Assembly (NCBI GenBank): GCA_029378245.1
Contig: JARKIF010000004.1
Coordinates: 3,224,001-3,288,000 of the forward strand
Source: Roridomyces roridus
Taxonomy: Eukaryota; Basidiomycota; Agaricomycetes; Agaricales; Mycenaceae
DNA: 64,000 bases
Direction: 5' to 3'
Under the pieces are notes generated by a model, which worked only from the letters and a program-made list of their open reading frames with translations, made no database searches and was not told the DNA's origin. Positions 23,106 to 33,700 of the stretch are shown one piece after another. The position numbers were made by a program, and so were the translations under genes. Numbering within the stretch: the first letter of the stretch is position 1; each line of letters begins with the position of its first letter.

Positions 23106-23740
23106 GAAAGTGAGGCAGTTTCGTTCGAAGCGTGTGACGGTTTGAGCTGTCAAGCTGGTGATAGACGTGTGATTATTCGGGAGAAGTTCAGTTACGGCCG
23201 GGGCCCATAACCTATTGTTGGATGATGTTCGATGAGTGTGAACAAGAGAAGAATAATGCATTCAGTGGTACAACTACAGGCTTATATACCACAGATAATA
23301 TCTAGAATATTCTACTATAGTGAAGAGAGACTTAGTAATAGCTGAGTAAATAGAATCGGGTAGAAGGTCGGGGAAATAATTATAATTACAACAATTTGCG
23401 GCCACGGTCCCTGATGAGGTGGGTGTTATTTTGTCCTTTCGTGATTTCTGGATGGCAAGCCTCATTCAGCTGAAAGCTTCAAGGGCGTCCATGTAGGAAT
23501 CTAACAATGTCCACTTTTTCAATGTTCGAGTTTGCTTCGAGTAGTGCATATTCAGAATTGATTTTGTTTGAATCTCAGACTTGCCGCCAGACAATTGAAA
23601 CAACTTCCGGAGTGAAGCGGAGGAATGCCTTGTTTAATCTACCTTAATTAAAGGCGATTCGGCATGGGTCGGCGGCGGGTTACACCTCATGTCTATCAAT
23701 TTCTGTACTTATTCGAGCGTAAAAAGTAGTTCTGGTACAT
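23106..23740. other. Gene-free stretch between the two TTCGAAAC repeats
   Basis: A 178-bp segment 23216-23393 begins TGTTGG and ends TACAACA, which are LTR-like ends, but the flanking bases do not form a duplication. No coding region is supported. Confidence 0.3.
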
Positions 23741-23960
23741 TAGGGGAGGTCAGAGTGGACACACCTCGAGCAAAACTAGGTCGAAACTCACTTCGAAACT
23801 GCATCGAGTTTCGACCGAGAATTGAAGGTCATCTTTGACCGCCCTCTTCGCGAATCGAAACTGGTGCGAAACCATCAGATTCGATTTTGGTCGATTCTCG
23901 GCAATTAACCGAGTTTCGATCCAGTTTCGAAATGGCGAGTTTCGAAATTTTGTGTAGTTC
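23741..23960 (+). repeat. Dispersed repeat with TTCGAAACT motifs, copy 2
   Basis: It starts with the same 19 bp as copy 1 and then carries about nine TTCGAAA/TCGAAAC/GTTTCGA words in both orientations. It ends just upstream of the Copia gag ATG at 24005, where the Copia 5' LTR would be expected. Confidence 0.65.
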
Positions 23961-24004
23961 CTCCTCCGGACTTGATCTACACCTAGCATCACCACATTAT
24001 CATC

Positions 24005-25790
24005 ATGTCCGAATCATCGACATCCGCCTACCGCATCCAGCATCTCCTTGGGGAGGAGAACTACGCTACATGGGCTGTGAAACTAACCGACATTCTCACC
24101 GATCAGAATCTGATCGAATATGTCACCGGTACTATTCCACGCCCGGTGACACACCCTTAACGCCAGTGGAGAAATCGTTGATCCACAGGGCGCGTAGTCT
24201 CGTGAACCATCCGTTTTCGGAAATACGAGCACATCAAACAAAAGTTTGATCGACCGAGCTCGCTCCGAAACGTCTGGGGCAATTCGTGTAGTAACACCCC
24301 CCATCGGGTCATGCCCTGCCAAAACTGTCAAAATTTTCTTGCGTCCAGTGTGCATGGAGGCTCATGTTGGTGGTGCAAAGTGGATGAGGGCCCTTTGGGA
24401 TGAAGGAGCAACCCTCCCCAGCCCTCCTCGGCGGCACTTTGCCCCAGGAATGTGAGTTTGGCCAAAAATCACGTCATTCGATGGGGGGTGTCACTAAGCA
24501 AATTGCCCCAGGCGTTCTAGAGACCCTGCTGTCCATCAAATCCTCCATCAAATTTTGTGATTCGTCCAAATTCGGAAGTACCATCAAATATCGTATACAG
24601 CTGCGTCCACACACTACTCTCACTGTCGACAGAACGCCTGGCTTCGCGAGGCTACAGGGCGCGAAGGCGAAGGAAATTCTTGATTGGGATTGTAAGGACC
24701 GACAGGCCCTCTCCCAGATCCGTCTTCGTGTTTCCGATGATCCGTTGGTTTACATTACTGACGCCACATCGTCATTGACAGCCTGGACCACCCTTGCCGA
24801 CACCTATCAGCCGAAAGGTGTAATCGCCATCGTCCTTCTCCGTCGACAACTCCCACGCCTCCATTGCGAGGAAGGTGGGAACGTTGAAGAGCACATTCGA
24901 GCTCTCAAAAATCTACGCACCAAGTTGGCCGCCCAGGGCGCCAAACTATATACTCCATCACCCTTCTCACGTCACTGCCGGATTCCTGGGACACTTTCAC
25001 CTCAGGCATCGACACGGCATCGTTGACGGACTCCACCAAACTTGTGGCTCATATTCTCGAGCAGGACCGCCGGCGACGAGCCAAACCCTCATCCGACGAG
25101 GTAGCGCTCCCGGCACACGGGAAGAAATTCGGCAAGTTTGCCAAATTCAACGCCAAAGTCACATGCTATGGCTGCGGCAGAATTGGGCACATGGTTTACA
25201 GATTGCCGCGACGTGAAAGCTGGGAGAACATTCACACAGTCCCAGAAGGAGCAGAACACGCGCCAATCGAAGGAGCGTTATGCCAATAAGAATCACGCAC
25301 ACGTCGCGGAACCAACCTCTAGCCCCGAATCACCTGATTTTGCTTTTATGGCACGGGACTCCACTGCACCCGCTCTGTCCCCTGACGCCTGGCTCGCCGA
25401 TTCTGGTGCCACGTCTCACATCATCAAGAAGCGGGAATTATTCACCACTTACGCGCACAGTGACCGAACCATCACTGGTTTCGGCAGTGTGAAATGCGAC
25501 GGCACCGGCTCCGCTGTCATTGCCTCTCATGTCAAGAGTTCGGCATACAACATCACACTCAATAATTCCCTTCACGTCCCCAGCTTGCCATACAACCTCT
25601 TGTCCATCAGCCGCATTGCCGATGCTGGCTTTCTGATCCAATTTGACGGTGATTACATGCACGTATTCACCAAGGGATCCAGTCGACGCGAAATCATGCG
25701 TGGCAGAAAGATCGGTAACCTCTACTTACTCCAGACAAGGCGTGCCTTCGCTTCGCTCCGGCCGCATCGAATGAACACCGGATGAACGTT
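24005..25790 (+). pseudogene. Ty1/Copia Gag and protease, broken
   Basis: The ATG at 24005 opens a typical Copia Gag (YRIQHLLGEENYATWAVKLT) that loses its frame near 24160. It resumes near 24640 (GAKAKEILDWDCKDRQALSQ, a gag-UBN2-like segment), shifts again near 24960, and reaches a zinc knuckle CYGCGRIGHMVYR at about 25165 whose last Cys is lost. The protease motif LADSGATSHII at about 25390 is intact. The frame ends soon after NLYLLQT near 25785. A MITE (24274-24511) explains part of the first break. The missing integrase and RT of the same family resume at 38110, so I infer one Copia copy split by later insertions. Confidence 0.85.
24274..24511. mobile_element. MITE inserted in Copia gag
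   Basis: The left core CTGGGGCAATT, then GTAACACCCCCCATCG (24274-24306), is matched inverted at 24479-24511 with GTGACACCCCCCATCG and CTGGGGCAATT. Weaker inverted similarity continues outward (TTTGAT, GAC), so the true ends are probably 50-80 bp further out on each side. The two cores lie about 170 bp apart. No coding capacity is present. Confidence 0.75.
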
Positions 25791-26052
25791 GGAATCTGCT
25801 CGAAATTTCAGACAACCCCAGGACCACCAAGACCACTGTCAAGTGGCCAGCATTGAATAAATATACATTTTGGCTAGGTACATCAACAACACCTAAATGA
25901 ATATGTAGTACATGGGGCATTCACCCTTCCCATTTATTTCTACAGCCAGAAAACTATCAGAAAGGGAGAGAGAAAAGAAAGACACATGGACCTACGTTCC
26001 TTTTTGAGCCGCTGCCGTCTTGATCCCACGCACAGTCGCGCCCTACGCGTTC
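25791..26052. other. Short unassigned spacer in the transposon pile
   Basis: Nothing recognisable. It separates the end of the Copia protease fragment from the truncated start of element A3. Confidence 0.4.
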
Positions 26053-27549
26053 AGAAAGTAAAGTTATATGCATAGAGATTTTGTGATCATTTTGGATCAT
26101 TCTGTTGATAGAAGACAAAGGGAGTGGAATCTGGGATATTTGAAGTCACCACTGAGGAAAGGGAGCTCAGAGGGTCCAGAAAGTTCCCTTGATCATGAGG
26201 GTTGGGGGAGAATCCATGGAGTTCTGTTCAAGAGCTCTACTGGACATTTGACCAAATTCTTACCCTACAATCCTGCCAGACCCAAACACAACCAGTGGAA
26301 TCTTGCAAATGCTCTTGCAAATATGGATGGGTGGAGCAATTCTAAGATGTTCCATCTAGTTTTTAGACTCCCAATACATGTACATGGCCCTGTAGGTGCA
26401 CAACAAGGGGGATCAGCTCAAAATGATCACACTCATAACTCAGGTTTCTCCTCATGTTCTGGCCAGTTTCTTTGCTCTAATGGGGTCTACTGGCAAGGGA
26501 AATGTTCACTGTGGTGTTGGAACCAATGCATTAGCCAGAAGTATTGAGAACTGGTGCACACTTACATTTGAAGAATTGAGTTGAAATCTCTCTGGAATCA
26601 AGGGCCTTGGTTGAACCTTCTTCAGATTAGAGTTAATATGATCCAGGATCAGACTTACAGGCTACAGATCACACATCTGGGCACCAGAATCATTCAGCAC
26701 CAGGAAATCAGTGTTTTCAATCATACAGCAATTGTGCCTCTCAGTGAGTGTAAATGGGGGTTGTAAATACATGGAGTGCATGGGAGGGAGTGCTGCAATA
26801 GTTCCATGAAGATTTAAAAGAATTGAGGGAATGGTGCTAAAGGTATAAAGGCAACAAAAATGGGATGAGGGTACTGGGATTTGAACTTGCGACCTTGGCA
26901 AAACAAGTAACAAGGGGGGAATTATTAGAGAGACAAGTAACCAATAGACTAGACAACCAATACCTTGAACCAGTGGGGAGTCATCTCACCTACCAGGTAC
27001 ACCTCCTTTGCTAACCCACCAGACCTACCATGCCGCTGTGCCCTAAAACATCACCATCAAAACACCCTGAGCAATAGGCCATACATTTTGAACAATGTAA
27101 TACAGGCATTTCATTTTTCTGAAGCTGGGGTTTGGAAAGTATTTTGCATTTTGTGAGCCAGCCGGGCATTTTGAGCCAGTATTGTATAGGGTGATTCTGT
27201 AGCTGCAAATCAGCTCTACAACTTTGATTTTTGATCCCCGATCATTTCTGATCCATGCCGAGCATGTGTAGTCAATTGATGCAGTGGTATCAGTCATCTC
27301 CGGAGCCATTGATGGCAATTTAAGATATTAATATCAATTACCCATTAAATAGAGCTTAACCGAGAGTTAATCTGGTTGTTCAGTATACCCGATACTGCCC
27401 CAGGATGCCGCCCTGATCCCTGTGATGGATACGGTCAGAGATAAGAGATTCAGTGCCTTTTGGGTATAGATAATATTTAACGTGTTCTTTTGCAATACCT
27501 ACAGATGATTGGTAACATGTTTTTTGCAAAAGTTTTACTGTATCTAGTG
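26053..27549 (+). mobile_element. Element A3: 5'-truncated copy of transposon family A
   Basis: From AGAAAGTAAAG at 26053 the sequence is closely similar over about 1.5 kb to the right half of element A2 (44440-45938). It ends with the family terminus TACTGTATCTAGTG (27536-27549), preceded by subterminal TTTTGCAAAA words. The left terminus is absent, so only one end of the target duplication could be present and it cannot be checked. The open frame 26068-26547 also occurs in A2, but the two copies differ at many amino-acid positions, which argues against a constrained protein. Confidence 0.8.
26860..26968 (-). ncRNA. tRNA-like Pol III module in element A3
   Basis: On the minus strand an A-box-like stretch (TTGTCTAGTCTATTGGTTA) is followed about 50 nt later by a B box in GCAAGTTCAAATCCC. 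The corresponding module in A2 is at 45253-45352. It looks like the head of a tRNA-derived SINE; it does not fold into a complete tRNA by eye. Confidence 0.55.
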
Positions 27550-27752
27550 CCTGTGAGGGTACTCCGAGATTGGTAGACTTGGCGTCGAAACAGCCAACTC
27601 CAGTGGGAAGTTGGCGTGTTAATTTTGCGTCCGCGACGGCGGCAAGAATAATGGTTCGCTCTCTTGCAGAGTCGGCACGTTCTTTGTCCTCCGCATCCCG
27701 CCGCGCTGGGAATTCGGGAGGCACCGTTGATACGACTGCGTATTTCGCACAC
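27550..27752 (-). other. Coding-like fragment interrupted by element A3
   Basis: The minus frame reads VPPEFPARRDAEDKERADSA, then RERTIILAAVADAKLTRQLP, with the GC-rich codon use of genuine genes, up to the A3 end at 27549. It is probably the stump of a gene or polyprotein that A3 entered. I do not recognise the family. Confidence 0.35.
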
Positions 27753-28551
27753 GTGAAATCCGGCTATTTAGCTGTTTTGGTGTGCACACCAATGCCTCTG
27801 TCAGGTGATATACAATAAGGGATAGGACTGAGCTCCGTGTCACTATTCGTGTATTAATGAGACAAGTACAAGTCGTCAGTACACTACGCTTGGCTATTCG
27901 TTCAAGTGGTCGGTTGTAGTGACTCCAATAGGCGGTTCGCGGGGACTACTACTTGTGGAGATACCATACCCAAGGAGATATACCAAGCCCAGGTGTATTC
28001 AGAAATGAGCTAGACTAGCTACAGAGCAAAGACGAAGGTTGCGCGGACGCGCAGTACTATTATGGCAAGGTTCGCGGAGTACCTCGCGGACCGGTATAAG
28101 TCCATATATGTATACAAACAGAGTGGCTCGTGTAGGCGAGTTGGAGGAAATACTACCATTCGTTCCGGTATTGAAGAGACACCCAGAAAAGAGATGACAA
28201 GTGGGCGAGTCGAACTCGCGCAGGCACACTAGTATGATCGAGAACTGATCCGAGTACGATCATGATCATGGAAAGCGGCGGAGTCGCGGCAGACGATCAG
28301 AGCGATGATCGCGTCTGACAGAATATGCCAGGCGTAAGCCTTGAATGACGAAGATGGCGGACCGAGGTTATTTATGGACCTGGGTCGAGGGCTATAGTCA
28401 TAATGAGCGCTGGCTCAGCAAGAGAGTGTAATGAAACGACGGAATCAAATTACCAGGCCAATCGGCTCGAATGCCAAGGCGGCATAACCACCGATCAGAC
28501 GGGCCAAGCAGCGACATAAGCAGCAGAACCACGCGAAGCGGTTTGAGGGGA
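27753..28551. other. Gene-free stretch, probably internal 3' region of an LTR element
   Basis: No open frame is supported. The last part leads into GGTTTGAGGGGA (28540-28551), a plausible polypurine tract immediately before the LTR-like segment at 28552. Confidence 0.3.
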
Positions 28552-29150
28552 TGTAATATAGGTGACAGGACACCTAGGGTTATAGGGAAAGTACGGAAAT
28601 AGGGACGGCAGGCGCGTAATAGTAGTTATATCATCAGATCAGTAGGGAGTAGTATATAAGGCCTGTAGATCCCGCCCTTGCAGCATTGCATTGTACGCCT
28701 TCTTGCCTAGACATTGGGTCGAAGCTTGATCTGTGGTTATAGTGCAGTCTTGTGACTTCCGCGGAGATTTGTTGGATCATTTCTCTTAGCTTAGACGCAA
28801 TATCAAAGGCACCCGAGCTCTGGTTCAACTTGGGTCAGCTATAGTAACATACTTAAGGGGTAGTGGGTTGCCCTCTGTGCTATAGTTCCTCTTCGTGTTG
28901 TATCGAAGTTGTATTGGTGTTTGGATATTGTGTGTTTCGGTCAATAAAATATAAAACCTTTTTTAACATCGTAACCTCGTGTTCGTTGTGAGCAGTCTAC
29001 AAACCAGTCAAGAGATTCCTCTTAGTTCAAAGACATTGAACTTGGTGTGAAACCTCGAGAATCAACCTACAAGCTTCCGAGAACCAAACCGCGGAGTATC
29101 AGTCTTATCTGTATACTTCAGACGACCCCGAACTCAACCGTTAGGTGTCA
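28552..29150 (+). repeat. Candidate LTR (599 bp)
   Basis: It begins TGTAATATAGGTGACAGG after a purine-rich tract and ends GTTAGGTGTCA, with a TATATAAGG box at about 28653 and AATAAAATATAAAA downstream. The flanks GGGGA and GCGTG do not match, so it is more likely the 3' LTR of a truncated element than a solo LTR. No second copy occurs in the window. Confidence 0.45.
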
Positions 29151-31070
29151 GCGTGCTAGTCAAGGAATTGTGTGTGTGTTGTGTGTGTTGTGTGGTTAGC
29201 GTGTTGTGGAGTTGTATCGCTTCGCGGTCTACTTCTAGGACATTACCTACTCGAGCTATCTACTATACACTAGTGCGCGTGACGCTGCGTATCACCGTGA
29301 GTGCAATGAACTTGCGCACCTGGCCGAAGAAGGGTTGCTTGCGCAAGACTACCGGTAAGTTTGGAAACCGCTCGTTCTCATCAACCTCGAGAGTGAACTG
29401 AATGCCGGTGAGTTTATGAGCAAAGCGAGTGCAAGGCCGTACCTTGACAAAGGTCGCATCACGAACTGAGTCAGGTGAGTTGTGATACGACGCAACCATG
29501 TCCCAAGCATGGACCAGATCACCGCCGCCGAGCCGTTTGAACTTACCCCACAGAGAGAGCAACTCTGGAAGATATGTGAGGGCCTGGCGCTGGGTCAACT
29601 CGTAATTAGTCGCAAGGTAGGCTGCAATCTTGTTGCGTAACGGGTTGTCGACGGCGAGTGTTCGGTGTGGATGGACCATGTGAACGTTGGGATCTAAGGA
29701 GTGTGCCGATGAGGGAGGGATGGAGATTTGAAAATAAGTCATGACGCACAATCATCGAACGCAGAACCGGTGTCCTCCATTTCCTTCTGTGGACTCAGAT
29801 CCAGTTCAGCCGACAGACCATACAACAATTTGATCTGGCTGAGTTGAGCCACATCCCGTATGCGATGAGCAAGACTGGCAAAAGGATGCTTCCGGCTCTT
29901 GACTGCCGGTACGAGGGAGCCGCAGAAGCGCTCCATCACAAACGCCCAGAAGCACCACATAGGCCCGATTTGGCGAATATCCTCGGCGACATGCAGGAGG
30001 GCATGAACGGGCAGGGTACAGGCGCTCAAACGTGACTCCTCGTATTGAAAATAAACCTAAGCTGTCTCAGCACACGCAAAACATGATAAAAAGACACTCC
30101 CTGCTCGTACTTCAGCACCCACCGTGCAAAACCCTCCTTAATTTCGCCAATCTCCTCAAACTCCAGCTCGAAACACAGGCATTTGATGATGAGGGTCACT
30201 AGTTCGATAAAGTGGTCGTAATAGCGCCGGTGTGTGAACCGATTGTACAACACCGCGGGGGCGAGCAGCGTGGTAAAAAGAAACCACGTCTCCGCGGTAC
30301 ATTGATAGCGGTCGTTGATTATGTCGGGAACGCGGGCGCCGAAAGCGGCGGGAATGGTCGAGCCCGACTGCGCACATGCCTTGCCAATGGCATCAGCCAC
30401 GGAGGGCAATAGCTCGTACTCCTCGCATCCACCATCGAGGTCTTTGAATTTACCCGTCCAATGGTTCAGTCAGCAGCGTGGGAATGATATTCTCAACAAT
30501 GTGCATCAGGTCGTGCGGGAAGGAGCGGGGGAATGATAGGCTGGAAAGCTTGGCGAGGAGCGGGACACCGTTGATCCCGTAGCGTTTGGCACGGCGCTCT
30601 CACTAGATACAGTAGGTCTTGTGCAAAAGACCATACTATGTAATGGACAGGTCTTTTGCAAAATGTCCAACTAAATATTATCTATCTCAATCAGGTCTTC
30701 AATCCGATATCTCTGGCCCGGCTGGCGCTTGGATCACCCAGTTCATCATTTCTCATGTTGCCAAATCAATCGTGCACAGAGGTGATAGCATGGCTGATGG
30801 CATCAATTGTGGCATACAGGCCATCAGCGCAGGACCGGTGCAGTATCAATTGGTGATCATATTGGCCTGGCATTGGAGCGGCCATCAAAAAATGATGATG
30901 AGATCAAAGTTGTAGCCCTCCTTCCGAGCTACTGAACATCCCAATAAAGTTGTGCCTGAGAGTGTGTGGTTGGTCTGTGAGATTCAAAATACCCATAATG
31001 ACAATCAACATTGTGATTTGAGAGGAGCTCACCAGGTAGATATACACAGACAAGGACCCACTTGTATGCT

Positions 31071-31158
31071 TGTCTAGTCTATATGTAACACCCTCCCTTA
31101 ATCTTCCTCTCATATGTCCTTTTACTCTGGGTTCAAACCCCGGATATGTCTTTTTTTT
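31071..31158 (+). ncRNA. tRNA-like Pol III module in element A1 (plus)
   Basis: A-box-like TTGTCTAGTCTATATGTAAC is followed by the B box GGGTTCAAACCCC (31130-31142), with a stem-forming CCC/GGG pair, and then eight T residues (31151-31158), a Pol III terminator. It has a SINE-head or tRNA-pseudogene structure. Confidence 0.6.
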
Positions 31159-32526
31159 CTGCCTTGTTTTCCTGTCCTTTTTTAATTGCTGCCATACTTT
31201 CACAACATGCATCATTATAACTCCAAGGTCTACAATGTGTTACAATCACAGGAAATAGTTGAATCCAGGTTGAATCCAACCACTGATTGGCAGCTGTCAA
31301 TCCGGAGCCACAACGCTTTCTTCCCAAAAAGGAAGTTTTGGCAGTTTGGAGTGCATTTGAGAGGACTCTTTACTCATTGGGCTGAATTCTGCCCAGGCAT
31401 TGAAGTTTCAACCATCTTACATCCTTTGGCTTCCATTGGAGCCCTACAAAGGGTAACCAAGAGGCTGTATGGCTTGTATAGTGATCACATTTTTCCACCC
31501 AATACAGTATCTGCTATTGTTGGTCAAGCCTTGAGAGCCTTCTCCATGGTGCTTCTACAGATGTTTCAATGAATTTTATGTGTCAATACCAAGCACCAAA
31601 AATGATGTGGAGGCATAGCTGGTGCATCAACCCAGCTGGTGATGCTGTGGTATGTGCTGATAGAGTGACTATCCTGTCTGATCCCACAGGCTGTGGGCTA
31701 CCCAGAAGCTCCCCAACCTCGAATTTGATGTCAGCTTCATGGTGCTTTCTCATGCCATAGGGATACTTACACAATTTGGTTAAAATGAAGTCTGCCATAC
31801 ATTTCCTCCTGTGCAGTTGCTGTGACCAGTCCCATGGCCTAGTAGGCATTCAATAGACTTAGATCACCTGTTTGACTCAAGAAACCAAAGATTCAGTGAG
31901 GTGTAGCATGAATTACAACCAACATCATTTTGCACTGATGCCACAAATTCACCCTCTGGAAGGTTATGGAGCTCAAATTAGGTGCTCAAACCTGGGTGGA
32001 GTATGATATTTCTGGTCAAGACATACATTGGAAGTGGAAAATGCACAGGTTGCATCTGAATGGGTCATGGGGTGTTCGGGTTGTAGGGTAAGATTTCGGC
32101 CATTTGCTCGGAGACCACTTGAACAGAACTCTGTCAATTCTTAACCAAATCTGATAAACCAAAGCATCTTCAGGATCCTGTAGGTTCACTGTGCCCGTTT
32201 TAAGTCTCCAATCCGGTCTGAATGGTCTCCTTGGTGCTCATTCAGTCAATTGATCTAGAAATGTATGTCCATGAAACTCATGTTTATCACTGCATTCACT
32301 GGTGATCTTTGGCTCCAGATCGTACCTGGGAAGTTCAGAATACGTCCTGAGCCATGGGAATGACCTGGAAGATCCCAGGGTAGATGCAATGTAAGCAGTA
32401 GTCTTCCCCAGCCAACCTCACACAGTATCCCTGTCTGTGGGATACTGTCCAGTTCAAGGCTACTCAAAAATGGTAGTGTGAAATTTACTGCACTTCACTG
32501 CATTTTGCCCATTTCTAGGCAAGGGG

Positions 32527-32700
32527 TAATCTAGGTTCTACGAGGTTGGGTCTGGGTTTGTCTGGCTTCGTGTAGGTTGATTTATCTTGCTCGGGCTTGG
32601 TCTGGACCGAGGGTTAATCTAGGTTCTACGAGGTGTCCTCGACCAACCTCGCTGAGGTTGATCAGGGCTTGTCGGGGCTTGCCTAGGTTTATCCCGCCAA
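32527..32700. repeat. Short direct repeats inside element A1
   Basis: TAATCTAGGTTCTACGAGGT occurs at about 32528 and again at about 32612. The second is followed by the hairpin CAACCTC-GCT-GAGGTTG. GGTTTGTCTGG/GGCTTGTCGG variants fill the rest. It may be another small element nested in A1. Confidence 0.5.
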
Positions 32701-33618
32701 CGAAAATCCCCCTGAATTCATGACCAAGGCCTGTGCCAATCTCATTGCGCATTAAATCTGTTGTCAGAATGACGGCTGGGAAAAATAGAGCTTCTTCAAA
32801 TTGATCTTGATGCCCACCACCATGCAGCCAATGATAGACTCTCGCTGCGCAGGCCTGCAGGCCTGCCTGCCTTTCTTCCCTCTCACCACTATCTCCGCTC
32901 CCCATTGATGCAACGATGCTCGCAAGCCTATGGGCGATATACTGTAAAATAATTACTACGATTACATCCCTTTCAGAGCGCAGGCTCTGGGTCGCATTTC
33001 AATTGTAATTCAGTGTTTGGATCCCATCTTGGGGGGTCGTGTCTTGGATAACATCTGCAGGGTATTCACTCCTTTTCAAAAAGAGTATTTGTGACTCTGC
33101 CGATGTGCCGATAATGTTGGCAGTGATGCAATACTGACAGGGTTATCATTGAGATCAACATTCTCACTGAATCATCCACAGGGCACCTTGAGAGCATGTG
33201 TATCCTAGCAAAATTAGTTAGGGCTCATGGTTACTCATGGCACTAGTCATTGGAGGTATTAAGTGGTGATTGGAGAGCTAAAGTGCAAGTCATATCAACA
33301 GATCAGCCAACCACAGTCTATTTCAGCAATTAGAGCCCTGAAACAATGACATTGGATACTCAGATGTCTTCAAGCATGCATAAGTGCAATAGAGGAAGGA
33401 TCCTCTGGTGCAAATTCTCCCATACAACAACACGGAAAGCGCGGGAAGGGCACAAAGTCGAAAATTTCCTCTTTGGGACAAAAGCGTAGTGGCTACATTC
33501 GGAATTGCCCATCAAACTCAGATCAAACTTGAATAGCAGTCAGTGTGGGTGAGAATTTTAGCTTTCAACTCAAATCTGTGTAGTTGAGAGATGGTTTGGG
33601 CTCATATCCAATAAAAAG

Positions 33619-33700
33619 AACAGAAAAAAAGAGAGGGAGGGGGATTGAACCCGGGAGCTCCAGCAAAAGGGGATCAAATAGAAAGAGCACTATACAAGTA
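33619..33700 (-). ncRNA. tRNA-like Pol III module in element A1 (minus)
   Basis: On the minus strand TTGTATAGTGCTC (A-box-like) is followed by CCGGGTTCAATCCC (B box, 33641-33654) and a run of seven T residues near 33625. It lies opposite in orientation to the module at 31071. Confidence 0.55.

Noticed and set aside
26068..26547. 159-residue frame present in both A3 and A2 (44457-44936)
   Set aside because: The two copies differ at many amino-acid positions, including non-conservative ones, with no excess of silent change. No domain is visible and codon use is AT-rich like the surrounding non-coding DNA. It is open in both copies because they are closely related.
29165..29200. GT-rich microsatellite
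   Set aside because: It is short and imperfect, with no evident role.
31071..31158. Functional tRNA gene
   Set aside because: A- and B-box-like words are present, but I could not form an acceptor stem or anticodon arm, so only a tRNA-like module is claimed.
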